Of a stretch of DNA of 64,000 nucleotides, positions 26,591 through 36,916 are shown piece by piece. The DNA is from Sinisalibacter aestuarii (lineage in GTDB: Bacteria; Pseudomonadota; Alphaproteobacteria; Rhodobacterales; Rhodobacteraceae). Location of the stretch: assembly GCF_027923545.1 (NCBI RefSeq), contig NZ_BROH01000002.1:1-64000 (forward strand), written 5' to 3'. The position numbers and the translations under genes were made by a program. Each line of letters begins with the position of its first letter. Position 1 is the stretch's first letter. The notes beneath the pieces were generated by a model that searched no databases, had not been told where the DNA came from, and saw only the letters and a list, made by a program, of their open reading frames with translations.

Positions 26591-27217
26591 CTATTCCACC
26601 GGGCGCTGCACTCGCATCACCAGGTATTTCAGCTCCGGGCCGACGAATTTCTCGGCGAAGCTGATCCACAGATCGGCCTGCAGCATCTCGTCGAGCACCG
26701 CCGTGAGCAGCATCGGCGCAAGGTCGAGAAAGGGCGCACGCAGCTTCGCGCGCTGCTGCGGATCGAGGCCCGGCGCGTTGGCTGCGTTGAAATTCTCGGC
26801 GCTCGACCAGGCGCTGAGTGCGCCGTGCACGAAGCTTTCGCCCTCATCGGTTTCCACCAGCCAGTTGAACACCGAAAGCGGGATTTGCCAGACCTCCACC
26901 GGGTCCTTTGCGTCGGGCAGTTCGCGGTCGAGGATTTCGCCGATCCGCTCCAGATGGGCGCTCACCGAAGCGGCCATCTTCTCGGGGTCGGCCTCGTACC
27001 ATTCGGGAAATTCCTGCATCCGCCGCCTGATCTTTTCAATCATCCGCTGCCGGGGCGATTTGCCGGCATCGGGATCGACGTAGCGGGCATGGGCCACGAA
27101 ATCCTCATGCGATTTTTCCGGGCGCGGCTCGCTGTCGATCTTGCGCTGCCATTTGCTCCAGGCCGATGCGGCGGCCTGCTGGATCTTGTCGGGCACATCG
27201 CGTGGATGTCGTGCCAT
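26591..27217 (-). CDS. Conserved hypothetical protein (208 residues)
   Basis: Starts MARHPRDVPDKIQQAAASAW, preceded by AGAGG. An ATG two codons earlier is also possible. The middle part has EFPEWYEADPEKMAASVSAH and PVEVWQIPLSVFNWLVETDE, and the end reads ELKYLVMRVQRPVE. It looks soluble and helical, with no signal peptide or transmembrane segment. Not recognised. It is read in the direction of the wall operon between murD and the DMT gene. Confidence 0.65.
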   Translation of the reverse strand: MARHPRDVPDKIQQAAASAWSKWQRKIDSEPRPEKSHEDFVAHARYVDPDAGKSPRQRMIEKIRRRMQEFPEWYEADPEKMAASVSAHLERIGEILDRELPDAKDPVEVWQIPLSVFNWLVETDEGESFVHGALSAWSSAENFNAANAPGLDPQQRAKLRAPFLDLAPMLLTAVLDEMLQADLWISFAEKFVGPELKYLVMRVQRPVE

Positions 27218-27424
27218 TTGCATCCTCTGCTTTCTCCTGGCTGCGCCATGCCACGAAAGGCGTCCGCCTCCCCCGCGCCTCGGCGCGAGGGTCACGATCG
27301 AGCCAGGCCCTGACCACGGTGATACGCCCACCGCGCAGGCCCGTCGAGGCGTTCGGCGCCCCCAATTCGGCATGGCCGGTATGTGTCTGCCGAACGGCCT
27401 ATCGTCTAAAGGTAAAATCGCGGT

Positions 27425-28825
27425 TTACGCGGTCAAGGCCCGCACCAGGCGCGTGAAGTCGTCGCCGCGCGCCTCGAAATCTGCGTATTGGTCGAAGCTG
27501 GCCGCCGCCGGGGCCAGCAGCACCGTCTCGCCCGGCTCGGCCTCCGACGCCGCGGATGCCACGGCGCGCTCCATCGTCTCGCAGATCTCGTGCGGCGTGT
27601 CGCCGAGCTGCAGCGCAAACTCGCGCGCCGAATGGCCGATGAGATAGGCCTTGGCCACATGGCCCAGATGCGGCGCCAGCGCGGCGATGCCGCCGTCCTT
27701 GCCCAGCCCGCCGGCGATCCAGCGGATGCGCTCGAATGCCTGAAGCGCGGCGGCAGCGCTGTCGACATTGGTGGCCTTGGAATCGTTGACGAACGTCACC
27801 CCGCCCTTCTCGCCGACAAGCTGCGAGCGGTGCGGCAGCCCGGCGAAACTGGCCAGCGCCGCCTCGATCTGGCGCGGCGCGAGGCCGAGCGCGCGGCAGG
27901 CGGCGAAGGCGGCGCAGGCATTCTGGTGGTTGTGGCTGCCCGGCAGGCCCTTCATCGGGCGCAGGTCGATCGAGGCCACCTGCCTTCCCTTGCGGTATTC
28001 GCTGAGAAACCCCTTGCGGGCGAAAACATGCCAGCCCGGCCCGGCAAGCTTGCGGTCGACCGAAACGCGGATCACCCGGTCGTCGCCCGGCCCTTCGCTC
28101 AACTGCCCGGCAAGAAACAGCCCCTCCGGTTCGTCCACCCCGATCACCGCGCGGTCCGGCCCGCCCTCGGCGAACAGCCGCCGCTTGGCGGCGAAATAGC
28201 CGCCGATCCCGGCATGGCGGTCGAGATGGTCGGGCGAGAGGTTGGTGAACACCGCGATATCGGGGGTGAGCGCACGGGCAAGGTCGGTCTGGTAGCTCGA
28301 CAATTCCAGCACCACCACCTCGCTGTCATGCGCCGGATCGAGATCGAGCACACCGCGCCCGATATTGCCGGCAAGCTGGGTCGGGCGGCCCGCTTCGCTC
28401 AGGATGTGGTAAATGAGGGCAGAGGTGGTCGATTTGCCGTTGGACCCGGTGATCGCCACCACTTTCGGCGTGGTCTCGAACTCGTCCCAGTCCGGCGTGG
28501 CGAAAGAGCGGAAGAACAGGCCGATATCGTTATCCACCGGCACGCCCGCCTCGTAGGCGCGGGCGATATGGCGGTTGGTTTCGGGGTAGAGATGCGGAAT
28601 GCCGGGCGAGGCGATGAGGGCGGCGAGATCGTCGAAGGCGTCGCGCCGGGTAAGATCGTGCAGGATCAGCCCCTGCCCCTCGGCCCGCTCCCGTGCCTCG
28701 GCGCCGTCGTCCCAGCACAGCGCCTCGGCCCCGCCTGCCTCCAGCGCCTTTGCCGCGGCAAGGCCCGAGCGGCCGAGGCCGAGCACGGCGACACGTTTTC
28801 CTTCATAGCCTCGGACGGGGATCAT
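27425..28825 (-). CDS. murD: UDP-N-acetylmuramoylalanine--D-glutamate ligase MurD
   Basis: 466 residues. N-terminal [20 protein letters not shown] is the UDP-binding fold, [19 protein letters not shown] the P-loop. [22 protein letters not shown] contains the Mur signature with the Mg-binding His. [19 protein letters not shown] lies in the C-terminal domain. It adds D-glutamate to UDP-MurNAc-L-Ala. A 106-bp gap with paired palindromes separates it from mraY. Confidence 0.97.
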   Translation of the reverse strand: MIPVRGYEGKRVAVLGLGRSGLAAAKALEAGGAEALCWDDGAEARERAEGQGLILHDLTRRDAFDDLAALIASPGIPHLYPETNRHIARAYEAGVPVDNDIGLFFRSFATPDWDEFETTPKVVAITGSNGKSTTSALIYHILSEAGRPTQLAGNIGRGVLDLDPAHDSEVVVLELSSYQTDLARALTPDIAVFTNLSPDHLDRHAGIGGYFAAKRRLFAEGGPDRAVIGVDEPEGLFLAGQLSEGPGDDRVIRVSVDRKLAGPGWHVFARKGFLSEYRKGRQVASIDLRPMKGLPGSHNHQNACAAFAACRALGLAPRQIEAALASFAGLPHRSQLVGEKGGVTFVNDSKATNVDSAAAALQAFERIRWIAGGLGKDGGIAALAPHLGHVAKAYLIGHSAREFALQLGDTPHEICETMERAVASAASEAEPGETVLLAPAAASFDQYADFEARGDDFTRLVRALTA

Positions 28826-28885
28826 GGGCTGGCTCCGATCTGCTTGCCAGATTGGTAGCCGAGCCTGCGCGCCTTTGCCAGAGGA

Positions 28886-28928
28886 ACGCCGCTTCGAAGC
28901 GGCGTGTCACGCGGTTTCGAAACCGCGT
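28886..28928. repeat. Paired 20-bp palindromes centred on TTCGAA, murD-mraY gap
   Basis: Two perfect 20-bp palindromes, ACGCCGCTTCGAAGCGGCGT (28886-28905) and ACGCGGTTTCGAAACCGCGT (28909-28928), lie 3 nt apart. Both fold into strong hairpins in RNA or single-stranded DNA. A like-built pair is at 60523-60566, and one arm shares the identical 16-mer GCGGTTTCGAAACCGC. Confidence 0.9.
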
Positions 28929-28931
28929 TTG

Positions 28932-30020
28932 CTAGCGCACCTTCAGCGTCGCCAGCCCGATCAGCGCCAGCACCAGCGCGATGATCCAGAACCGGATCAC
29001 GATCTGCGGTTCGGCCCAGCCGCGCTTTTCGAAATGATGGTGAATCGGCGCCATCAGAAACACCCGCTTGCCGGTGCGCTTGAAGTAGAGCACCTGGATC
29101 ACCACCGAGGCCGCCTCGACCACGAAGAGCCCGCCGACCACGGCCAGCACGATCTCGTGTTTCAGGGCGACGGCGATCGAGCCGAGCGCGCCACCCAGCG
29201 CCAGCGAGCCGGTATCGCCCATGAACACCGCCGCGGGCGGCGCGTTATACCACAAAAATCCCAGCCCGCCGCCGATCAGCGCGGCGGCAAAGATCAGCAA
29301 TTCGCCGGTGCCCGGCACGTAATGCACATCGAGATATTCGGTGAAGTCGACCCGGCCGACGGCATAGGCGATGATCCCCATCGTGGCGGCGGCGATCATC
29401 ACCGGCATGATGGCCAGCCCGTCGAGCCCGTCGGTCAGGTTCACCGCATTGGCGAAGGACACCATCACGAAGGCGCCGAAAACCGGGAAGAACCAGCTCA
29501 GGTTGATCAGCGTATCCTTGAACACCGGCAGCGCCAGGCGGAAGGTGAGATCGTCGGGGTGAACCATCGAGGCGGCGGCGGCGGCGGCGATGCCGATCAG
29601 CGCTTCGAGGATCAGCCGGGTGCGGCCCGACAGCCCGCCATAATTGCTGCCCGCCGCGATCTTGCGGTAATCGTCGGCAAAGCCGATCAGCCCATAGGTG
29701 AGCGTGACCCCGAGCACGATCCAGACAAAGGGATTGTCGAGCCTGGCCCAGAGCAGCGTGGCCACCGACAGCGCCCCGAGGATCAGAACACCCCCCATCG
29801 TCGGCGTGCCCGCCTTGGTCTCCAGATGCCCCTCGGGGCCGTCTTCGCGGATTGGCTGGCCGTTTTTCTGGCGGCTTTTCAGTAGGTTGATCAGGGGCTT
29901 GCCGAAGAGGAACCCAAAGATCAGCGCGGTGAAAAAGGCCGCGCCGGCGCGGAAGGTGATGTAGCGAAACAGGTTGAAGACATCGCCGCCATCGGAAAAC
30001 TCGGTAAGCCAATACAGCAT
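28932..30020 (-). CDS. mraY: Phospho-N-acetylmuramoyl-pentapeptide transferase MraY
   Basis: 362 residues, ten membrane segments. [44 protein letters not shown] and [15 protein letters not shown] supply the Mg and nucleotide residues. [15 protein letters not shown] is the HHH motif. It makes lipid I. It lies 18 bp after murF. Confidence 0.97.
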   Translation of the reverse strand: MLYWLTEFSDGGDVFNLFRYITFRAGAAFFTALIFGFLFGKPLINLLKSRQKNGQPIREDGPEGHLETKAGTPTMGGVLILGALSVATLLWARLDNPFVWIVLGVTLTYGLIGFADDYRKIAAGSNYGGLSGRTRLILEALIGIAAAAAASMVHPDDLTFRLALPVFKDTLINLSWFFPVFGAFVMVSFANAVNLTDGLDGLAIMPVMIAAATMGIIAYAVGRVDFTEYLDVHYVPGTGELLIFAAALIGGGLGFLWYNAPPAAVFMGDTGSLALGGALGSIAVALKHEIVLAVVGGLFVVEAASVVIQVLYFKRTGKRVFLMAPIHHHFEKRGWAEPQIVIRFWIIALVLALIGLATLKVR

Positions 30021-30038
30021 TCGGGTGCGCCCTTCGTT

Positions 30039-31463
30039 TCAGTTGGTCAGCGGATGGCCCAGTTTGCGCAGCGCGTCAACCACGCGGCTCACGCGGGAGC
30101 CTTTCGAGCCTTTCACCAGCACGACGTCGCCCGCATCCACATGGTGGCGAATCCGGCCCGCCATGTCATCGGCGCTCTCGGTCCAGTCGCCCTGTTTCTC
30201 CGCCGGAAGCGCCTGCCAGAGCGCGCGCATGAGCGGGCCGACGCAATGGATCACCTCGATCCCGGCCAGATGCGGCGAGGCCGCCAGATCCGCGTGCATG
30301 GCCGCTTCGCCGGTGCCCAGTTCCAGCATATCGCCCAGCACCGCGATCCGGCGGCCGCGCGCGATCCGGCCCACACCGTCCAGCGGCGCGGAGGCAGCCA
30401 GCACTTCCAGCGCCGCCGCCATCGAGGTGGGATTGGCGTTGAACGCATCGTCGATCAGGGTGAAAGACAATTCCTCGACGGGATCGAGCATCACCTGCTC
30501 GCGCGTACCGCGGCCCGCGGGCGGCACCCAGTTCGACAGATCGCGCGCCGCCAGCGTCACATCGGCCCCGAGAGCGCGCGCCACACCGAGCACGCCGAGC
30601 GCATTGGCCGCGAAATGCCGCCCCGGCGTGGCGAGGCGGAAAAGCTGCGCCGTATCGCCGATCCGGGCATGGGCCACGGTGGCATCGTGCAGCAGGCTGA
30701 CGGAGGTGAGGCACAGCGTATTGCCCGGCGCTTCGCCAAAGCGCTCGATCCGCGCGCCCTTCGCCCGGGCGGCGGCTTCGAGGATCGGGGTGGTCGGCAG
30801 ATCGCCGTTGATCACCGCCACGCCATCGGGCTCAAGCCCTTCGAAGATCGCCGCCTTTTCACGGGCGATCGCCTCGACATTCTCGAAGGCGGCAAGATGC
30901 GCGGCGGCAATCGTGGTGATCATCGCCACATGCGGGCGGGCCAGGCGCGCCAGCGGCGCGATCTCGCCGGGATGGTTCATCCCGATCTCGATCACCGCGA
31001 AATCGGTATCCGCCGGCATCCGCGCCAGTGTGAGCGGCACGCCCCAATGGTTGTTGTAGCTCGCCTCGGCGGCATGAACCTTGCCCTGCCCGTCGAGCAC
31101 CGCGCGCAGCATCTCCTTGGCCGAGGTCTTGCCGACCGAGCCGGTAATCGCCGCTACCCGGGCCCCGGTGCGCGCCCGCCCCGCCGTGCCGAGCCGTTCC
31201 AGCGCCGCGAGCACATCATCGACAATGAGCAGCGGCGCATCGGCGGCCACCCCCTCGGGAATGTGGCTGACCATCGCCGCCCCCGCCCCCCTGGCGAGCG
31301 CCTGCGCCACGAAATCGTGGCCGTCGCGCACATCCCTGAGCGCCACGAACAGATCGCCGGGCCGGATCGTGCGCGTGTCGATCGACACGCCATTCGCCTC
31401 CCAGTTGCCCTGCGCCGTGCCGCCCGTCGCGGCGGCGGCGTCGGCGGCGGTCCAGAGGCTCAT
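30039..31463 (-). CDS. murF: UDP-MurNAc-tripeptide--D-Ala-D-Ala ligase MurF
   Basis: 474 residues. N-terminal VSIDTRTIRPGDLFVALRDV is the MurE/F domain 1 pattern, AAITGSVGKTSAKEMLRAVL the P-loop, and YNNHWGVPLTLARMP a MurF marker. LIDDAFNANPTSMAAALEVL and LGDMLELG are also typical. It adds D-Ala-D-Ala made by Ddl, encoded downstream. The start overlaps the murE stop (ATGA). Confidence 0.97.
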   Translation of the reverse strand: MSLWTAADAAAATGGTAQGNWEANGVSIDTRTIRPGDLFVALRDVRDGHDFVAQALARGAGAAMVSHIPEGVAADAPLLIVDDVLAALERLGTAGRARTGARVAAITGSVGKTSAKEMLRAVLDGQGKVHAAEASYNNHWGVPLTLARMPADTDFAVIEIGMNHPGEIAPLARLARPHVAMITTIAAAHLAAFENVEAIAREKAAIFEGLEPDGVAVINGDLPTTPILEAAARAKGARIERFGEAPGNTLCLTSVSLLHDATVAHARIGDTAQLFRLATPGRHFAANALGVLGVARALGADVTLAARDLSNWVPPAGRGTREQVMLDPVEELSFTLIDDAFNANPTSMAAALEVLAASAPLDGVGRIARGRRIAVLGDMLELGTGEAAMHADLAASPHLAGIEVIHCVGPLMRALWQALPAEKQGDWTESADDMAGRIRHHVDAGDVVLVKGSKGSRVSRVVDALRKLGHPLTN

Positions 31464-32953
31464 GCGAGCCGCCCTTCCAGCGCGGCCACCGCCACGCTCG
31501 CCTGTTCGGCATCGTCGAAGGGCAGAACGTCTTCGCCGATCACCTGCCCCGTCTCATGGCCCTTGCCCGCGATCAGCAGCGCGTCGCCCGCTTCCAGCAT
31601 GTCGACGCCGCGCAGGATCGCCTCGGCGCGGTCGCCCACCTCGTTGGCGTCCGGGCAGCCGGCCAGCACCTGCGCGCGGATCGCGGCGGGGTCTTCCGAG
31701 CGGGGGTTGTCGTCGGTCACGATCACCACGTCGGCATTCTGCGCCGCCGCCTTGCCCATCAGCGGACGCTTGGTCGTGTCGCGGTCGCCGCCGGCGCCGA
31801 AGACGATCACGATCCGGCCCATCACATGCGGGCGCAGCGCCTTCAGCGCCGTGGCGATGGCGTCGGGCGTATGGGCGTAGTCGACGAAGATTGCCGCGCC
31901 ATTGGCCCGCGTCGCCGCGATCTGCATCCGCCCGCGCACGGTGGCGAGGTGTTCGAGGCTGTCGAACACCGCCTGCGGGTCCGAGCCGGAGGCGATCGCC
32001 AGCCCGGCGGCGAGCATCACGTTTTCGGCCTGGAAGCCGCCAATCAGGTTCAGCCGCGTCAACTGCGGCCTGCCCTTCCAGTGAAAGCGCAGCTCCTGCC
32101 CCGTCGCGCCGTAGCGGTGGTTGGTGATACGCAGATCGCAGCTTTCGTCATGACCGACGGTGATCACCTCCTGGCCGCGCTCGTCGGCGGCCTTGGCCAG
32201 CGTCCAGCCCTTGAGATCGTCGGTGTTGATCACCGCCACACCATCGGCGGGCAGAACGCGGGTGAACAGCCCGGCCTTGGCCTCGAAATAGGCCTCGAAG
32301 CTCTCATGATAGTCGAGATGATCCTGGGTGAAATTGGTGAACCCGGCGGCGGCAAGCGTCACCCCGTCGAGCCGGCGCTGCGCCAGCCCGTGCGACGAGG
32401 CCTCCATCGCGGCATGGGTCACGCCATGGGCGGCCATGTCGGCCAGAAGCTCATGCAGGGTGATCGGTTCGGGTGTGGTATGGCTCGACGGCGCGCTATA
32501 GGCGCCCTCCACCCCGGTTGTGCCGATATTCGCGGCCTCGTGGCCCAGAAGCTGCCAGATCTGGCGGGTGAAGGTGGCCACCGAGGTCTTGCCGTTGGTG
32601 CCGGTGACGGCGACCATCACCTGCGGCTGGCGGCCATGGAACAGCGCGGCGGTGAAGGCGAGCGCCGCGCGCGGATCTTCGGTGACGACCAGCGCGACAT
32701 CGGGGTTTTCGTCCAGCACGTCGCGCGCAAGCGCCGCGCCCTGCGGATCGGTCAGCACCGCCGCCGCGCCCATCCGGAGCGCATATTGCACGAATTCCGC
32801 GCCATGAACCCTGGCTCCGGGCAGGGCCGCGAACAGGTGGCCCGGCCGGGTCTTGCGGCTGTCGACCGAGAGGCCGGTGATCCGCGCCTCGCGCCCGCCC
32901 TGCGCCGTCAGCCCAAGCGCGGCAAGCGATGTCATGGGCGCGGGCTCGATCAT
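31460..32953 (-). CDS. murE: UDP-MurNAc-L-Ala-D-Glu--meso-DAP ligase MurE
   Basis: 497 residues. LSVDSRKTRPGHLFAALPG is in domain 1, AVTGTNGKTSVATFTRQIW is the P-loop. FTNFTQDHLDYHESFEAYF contains the Mg site. TDDNPRSEDPAAIRAQVL holds the DNPR motif that selects meso-diaminopimelate rather than lysine. GGGGGAAACC before the ATG at 32953 supports this start; MTSLAAL at 32935 is an alternative. Confidence 0.97.
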   Translation of the reverse strand: MIEPAPMTSLAALGLTAQGGREARITGLSVDSRKTRPGHLFAALPGARVHGAEFVQYALRMGAAAVLTDPQGAALARDVLDENPDVALVVTEDPRAALAFTAALFHGRQPQVMVAVTGTNGKTSVATFTRQIWQLLGHEAANIGTTGVEGAYSAPSSHTTPEPITLHELLADMAAHGVTHAAMEASSHGLAQRRLDGVTLAAAGFTNFTQDHLDYHESFEAYFEAKAGLFTRVLPADGVAVINTDDLKGWTLAKAADERGQEVITVGHDESCDLRITNHRYGATGQELRFHWKGRPQLTRLNLIGGFQAENVMLAAGLAIASGSDPQAVFDSLEHLATVRGRMQIAATRANGAAIFVDYAHTPDAIATALKALRPHVMGRIVIVFGAGGDRDTTKRPLMGKAAAQNADVVIVTDDNPRSEDPAAIRAQVLAGCPDANEVGDRAEAILRGVDMLEAGDALLIAGKGHETGQVIGEDVLPFDDAEQASVAVAALEGRLA

Positions 32954-32968
32954 GGTTTCCCCCGGGGT

Positions 32969-34750
32969 TCAGTTCGAGGTGAGTGTTACACCGGTTGGGG
33001 TGAGGGGTTCAATCTCGGGCTTGAGGCCAAGCAGCGGCGCGACCCGGCGGATCACCTCCGCCGCCACCGGCACCGCCGTCCAGCCGGCGGTGCGGCGGGT
33101 CTCGCCCAGCGCGTAGGTCTGCGCCTCGTCCAGCGTAAGCACCAGCACATAGCGCGGATCGTTGGCCGGGAAGATGCTGGCGAAGGTGCTGATCACCTTG
33201 TCGTCATAGTAGCCGCCATTGGGCTTGGGCTTGTCGGCGCTGCCGGTCTTGCCCGCGACGGCATAGCCCTCGACCTCGCCGAAGCTTGCCGTGCCGCGCG
33301 ACACCACGGCGCGCAGCATCGCGCGCGCCTCGGCCGAGACGTCCTCGGAGAGCACACGCGGGCCACGGGCGATCGGGCCCTGGCGCACCAGCGTGGGCAT
33401 CACCCGGTGGCCGCCGTTCAGCAACGAGGCATAGGCGGCGGCAAGGTGCAGCGGCGAGGCCGAAAGGCCGTGACCGTAGGAAATCGTCATCGTCGACAGT
33501 TCCGACCAGTTGGCCGGCAGCAGCGGCTGCGAACCGGAGGCCTCGATCAGCTCAACCGGCAGCGGTTCGGTCAGCCCCAGCGAGGCGAGGAAGGCACGCT
33601 GACGCTCGGCGCCGATATCCATCGCGATCCGGGCGGTGCCGATATTGGAGCTTTCGACGATCACATCCGTCACCGAAAGCTGTGCGCCGTAATCGTGAAA
33701 ATCGCGGATGCGGAACTTGCCCCAGGTCAGCGGCCCGCGGGTGTTGATCATCGTCGAGGGCGAGACCTGCCCAAGCTCCAGCGCCTGCGCGACGGTGAAG
33801 ATCTTGAAGGTGGAGCCAAGCTCGTAAAGCCCCTGCACCGCGCGGTTGAACAGCGGGCTGTCGGAGGCGTCGCCCTTGGTCAGCGGGCGCGGACGGTCGT
33901 TCGGGTCGAAGTCCGGCAGGCTCGCCAGCGCCACGATCTCGCCGGTATGGGCATCCATCAGCACCGCCGCCGCGCCCCTGGCGTTCATCATCTGCATCCC
34001 GCCGGCCAGCACCCGCTCCACCGCGGCCTGCACCGTAAGATCCAGCGTCAGCCGCAGCGGCTCGCCCGCCTGGGCCGGGTCGCGCAGGCGTTCGTCAAAG
34101 GCTTTCTCGATCCCGGCCACGCCGATCACCTCGGCCGAACTCACGCCTTCGCGGCCAAAACTCGCGCCGCCCAGCACATGGGCGGCAATCGGGCCGTTGG
34201 GATAAAGGCGCATCTCGCGCGGGCCGAACAACAGCCCCGGCTCGCCGATATCGAACACCGCCTGCTTTTGCTCGGGGCTGATTTTCTTCTTGATCCACAG
34301 GAACTTGCGCTCACCCGTGAACCAGCCCAGCAGACGATCCTCTTCGAGATCGGGGAAGATCTTCACCAGCTCGCGCGCGGCACGCTCCGGGTTCACCATC
34401 ATCGGCGGCTGGGCGTAGAGCGCATGGGTGACGAGGTTGGTCGCCAGCACCCGCCCGTTGCGGTCGACGATATCGGCGCGGGCCGCCGCGATCTGGGCGC
34501 CGGGCGCCTGGGCGCGCGGCTCGGTCGGCTCGGTCGAGGCGATCGCGCCCATCCGTATGCCCACCACAGCAAAGGCCACGAAGAACATCCCCGCCAGCAC
34601 CACCAGCCGCCCCTCGGCGCGCAGCCGCGCCTTGTCGCGCATCGCTTCGTGGCGGCGGGCGAGGTTTTCGCGTTCGATCAGGTCGGGGTTCTCGCCCTTG
34701 GCGCGGGCATCCAGAATGCGCGCCAGCGGGCGCAGCGGCACACGGGTCAT
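32969..34750 (-). CDS. ftsI: Septal transpeptidase FtsI (PBP3)
   Basis: 593 residues. A short cytoplasmic N-terminus and one membrane anchor (LVVLAGMFFVAFAVVGIRMG) precede the PBP dimer domain and the transpeptidase. The catalytic motifs are STFK in YELGSTFKIFTVAQ, SSN in VIVESSNIGTARIAMD and KTG in YAVAGKTGSADKPKP. It crosslinks septal peptidoglycan with FtsW. The start overlaps the ftsL stop (ATGA). Confidence 0.97.
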   Translation of the reverse strand: MTRVPLRPLARILDARAKGENPDLIERENLARRHEAMRDKARLRAEGRLVVLAGMFFVAFAVVGIRMGAIASTEPTEPRAQAPGAQIAAARADIVDRNGRVLATNLVTHALYAQPPMMVNPERAARELVKIFPDLEEDRLLGWFTGERKFLWIKKKISPEQKQAVFDIGEPGLLFGPREMRLYPNGPIAAHVLGGASFGREGVSSAEVIGVAGIEKAFDERLRDPAQAGEPLRLTLDLTVQAAVERVLAGGMQMMNARGAAAVLMDAHTGEIVALASLPDFDPNDRPRPLTKGDASDSPLFNRAVQGLYELGSTFKIFTVAQALELGQVSPSTMINTRGPLTWGKFRIRDFHDYGAQLSVTDVIVESSNIGTARIAMDIGAERQRAFLASLGLTEPLPVELIEASGSQPLLPANWSELSTMTISYGHGLSASPLHLAAAYASLLNGGHRVMPTLVRQGPIARGPRVLSEDVSAEARAMLRAVVSRGTASFGEVEGYAVAGKTGSADKPKPNGGYYDDKVISTFASIFPANDPRYVLVLTLDEAQTYALGETRRTAGWTAVPVAAEVIRRVAPLLGLKPEIEPLTPTGVTLTSN

Positions 34751-35091
34751 GGCATGATCTCCCCAACCACATCGACGGCCCCGGTCACGCTCACCTCGGC
34801 CTCGTCACGCGGATAGGCGATCTGGTCGACCCGGCCGAACTGCTCGGGCGCGAGCGGCAACAGGCCGAGACGGTCGAAATTCAGCTCGGCAAGGTCGCGC
34901 AGCCGGTCGGGGCGGTTGAGATAGGCCCATTCGGCGCGCAGCACCGTCAGCTCCTCGCGCATCTGCCCGATCTCGCGCTGCAGATCCTCGACATGGTTCA
35001 GCGACGCCTGGGTGCGGTAGTTCTCGACATAGGCCCAGTAGCCGAGTGCGATCACGGCGAGGGTGGTGAGAACGTAGACGAAGGCGCGCAT
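34747..35091 (-). CDS. ftsL: Cell division protein FtsL
   Basis: 114 residues: a short N-terminus, one membrane segment (FVYVLTTLAVIALGYWAYVE), then a coiled coil (ASLNHVEDLQREIGQMREEL). LNRPDRLRDLAELNFDRLGL is the conserved FtsL C-terminal block. It forms the FtsQLB complex. The position between rsmH and ftsI is diagnostic. Confidence 0.93.
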   Translation of the reverse strand: MRAFVYVLTTLAVIALGYWAYVENYRTQASLNHVEDLQREIGQMREELTVLRAEWAYLNRPDRLRDLAELNFDRLGLLPLAPEQFGRVDQIAYPRDEAEVSVTGAVDVVGEIMP

Positions 35092-35097
35092 GTGGGA

Positions 35098-36096
35098 TCA
35101 GCCTTTCAACACGGGGGCCGGCAGGCCAAGGCGGGTGCGGTCGAGCTTTTCGGGCGGGGCATCGGTGCGGGTGGCGATGCGCAGCCGGGCCGAGCGCGCG
35201 CGCGGATTGGCGGCAAGCTCGTCGGGATCGGGGGCGAAGGGCTTTTTCGGCGTCAGGCGGAACCGCGGGGTTTCGCTCGCCCGCTCCGGCGCATAGCGCG
35301 AGCCGCCGCCGCCCTCGGAGGCGGCAAGCTGGAGATAGCGCTTCACCACCCGGTCTTCGAGCGAATGGAAGGTGACCACCGCCAGCACCCCGCCCGGCTT
35401 CAGCGCCCGCTCGGCGGCTTCCAGCCCGGCGGCCAGCTGGCCGAATTCGTCATTCACCGCGATCCGGATCGCCTGGAAGCTGCGGGTCGCCGGATGGCTC
35501 TGGCCGGGCTTCGGACGGGGAAGCTGTTTTTCAACGATTTCAACAAGCTCCGCCGTGGTCCTGATCGGCTCTTCGGCCCGGGCCCGGCAGATCGCCCGCG
35601 CAATCCGGCGCGCCTGCCGCTCCTCGCCGTAATGATAGAGAATATCGGCCAGGTCTTCCTCGGACGCCGTGTTCACCAGATCGGCGGCGCTCTGCCCCTT
35701 GCCGCTCATCCGCATATCGAGCGGCCCGTCGCGCAGGAAGGAAAAGCCGCGCTCGGGCTGGTCGAGCTGCATCGACGAGACGCCGAGATCGAGCACCACC
35801 CCATCCACCGGGGCGCCGGCAATCTCATCGAGATCGGAGAAGGTACCCTCGACCAGCGCCAGACGGTCGCCATAGTCACCCGCCCATACCTTCGCCATCT
35901 CGAAGACCGAGGGGTCGCGGTCGATGGCGATCACCTTGTCGGCGCCGGCATCGAGCAGGCCCCTTGTATAGCCCCCGGCCCCGAATGTGCCATCGACCCA
36001 GACACCGCGAACCGGCGTGACCGCGTCGAGGATGGGCCGCAACAGAACGGGGATATGCGGGGACGCGGGCGGTTCGGCGACGCGCGCGGGCATCAT
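35098..36096 (-). CDS. rsmH: 16S rRNA (cytosine1402-N4)-methyltransferase RsmH
   Basis: 332 residues. [15 protein letters not shown] opens the family, [17 protein letters not shown] is the SAM loop, and [20 protein letters not shown] the second motif. [20 protein letters not shown] is the C-terminal signature. It methylates C1402 in the ribosomal P site. An ATG at 36096 overlaps the mraZ stop as TGATG; a GTG at 36099 and an ATG at 36093 are alternatives. Confidence 0.97.
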   Translation of the reverse strand: MMPARVAEPPASPHIPVLLRPILDAVTPVRGVWVDGTFGAGGYTRGLLDAGADKVIAIDRDPSVFEMAKVWAGDYGDRLALVEGTFSDLDEIAGAPVDGVVLDLGVSSMQLDQPERGFSFLRDGPLDMRMSGKGQSAADLVNTASEEDLADILYHYGEERQARRIARAICRARAEEPIRTTAELVEIVEKQLPRPKPGQSHPATRSFQAIRIAVNDEFGQLAAGLEAAERALKPGGVLAVVTFHSLEDRVVKRYLQLAASEGGGGSRYAPERASETPRFRLTPKKPFAPDPDELAANPRARSARLRIATRTDAPPEKLDRTRLGLPAPVLKG

Positions 36097-36602
36097 CACA
36101 CGCCCCCGTCATCGGCAGGGAGAAGCGTGAGCGGATCGAAATCGTCCGGCATGTCTTCAAGCCAGGCTTCGGTGCGCGCGGCCTCGACCTCGTCATACGT
36201 CGCCGGGTTCCAGACCTGGAACGTGTCGCCGGTGGCGATGAAATAGGCCTCGCCGTCGAGCCCGATCTTCTGGCGCAGCTTCGCGGGCAGCACCAGGCGG
36301 CCGGTCTCGTCCACCGAGGTGGGATGCGACTGGCCGTTGAACAGCTTTTCGAGCATCCGCCGCTCGATCGAGCCGCGCTGCATTCTGGAGATTCTCTGAT
36401 CCACCTCCTCGATCGCCTCCATGGTGAAGCATTCGAGGTATTTGCGGCGGTGGTCGCCGTAGACGATCACGAGGTTCGGGGCGAGCCCGTCGGTCCAGTC
36501 GGGGTCGCCGGCTTCGAGCACACGGCGAAACAGGGCCGGGATCGACACCCTGCCCTTCGCGTCCACCTTGTGGAGCCCTTCGCCTCTGAATACCCGTGCC
36601 AC
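36096..36602 (-). CDS. mraZ: Transcriptional regulator MraZ
   Basis: 168 residues from a GTG at 36602 giving the normal family start [20 protein letters not shown]. There are two SpoVT/AbrB-like repeats: [20 protein letters not shown] and [20 protein letters not shown]. MraZ binds GGGA-type direct repeats upstream of the dcw cluster and represses it in Escherichia coli. The 36674 frame extension is not supported by the family. A long leader precedes it. Confidence 0.95.
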   Translation of the reverse strand: MARVFRGEGLHKVDAKGRVSIPALFRRVLEAGDPDWTDGLAPNLVIVYGDHRRKYLECFTMEAIEEVDQRISRMQRGSIERRMLEKLFNGQSHPTSVDETGRLVLPAKLRQKIGLDGEAYFIATGDTFQVWNPATYDEVEAARTEAWLEDMPDDFDPLTLLPADDGGV

Positions 36603-36910
36603 TGTCCCGTGGTCCTTACCTGTCCCTCGTTTCGTCCGCCTTGAAACGAAAACGACGGATCGAACTGCTGCCACTGTCCGATCCGCCGCCCTCGTCCCAT
36701 TTCTGGGTTCGTCCGATCACGGTCGCCACCTGGGGGGATGTCTGCTCGCGAGCGCGTCGGATCTCTTTTTTCCGAAGAAGCGGGGTGCCTGTATGAAACC
36801 TGACTTGGGAGATGTTTCCGGGTCTTGGTGCCCGTTGTCTGTCCCGTCCTTCGATGCATAAGGGATGGCATGGGAAACTATGGGAAGCAACACCTTTTTG
36901 CGGGAAATCC
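36603..36910 (-). ncRNA. mraZ/dcw 5' leader, candidate UpsM-type sRNA
   Basis: About 300 nt of non-coding minus-strand sequence lie between a candidate promoter and the mraZ start. In Rhodobacter sphaeroides the dcw cluster has an unusually long leader from which the sRNA UpsM is released by partial termination. Here a possible terminator is the stem CGGATCG/CGATCCG (36679-36685 with 36656-36662), followed by GTCGTTTTCGTTTC. The U-run is weak, so the 3' end is uncertain. Identity as UpsM rests on position and length, not on recognised sequence. Confidence 0.45.
36861..36885. promoter_or_regulatory. Triple GGGA repeat, candidate MraZ operator
   Basis: AGGGA (36861), TGGGA (36871) and TGGGA (36881) on the plus strand are spaced exactly 10 bp apart, that is 5-bp boxes with 5-bp spacers. 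This is the layout reported for MraZ binding in E. coli. The boxes lie just downstream of the candidate promoter. They are on the strand opposite to mraZ, which needs checking. Confidence 0.5.
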
Positions 36911-36916
36911 GCACAA

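Noticed and set aside
31556-34816. 1086-residue plus-strand frame opposite murE and ftsI
   Set aside because: Antisense to two essential genes and no domain resemblance; high GC leaves few stop codons.
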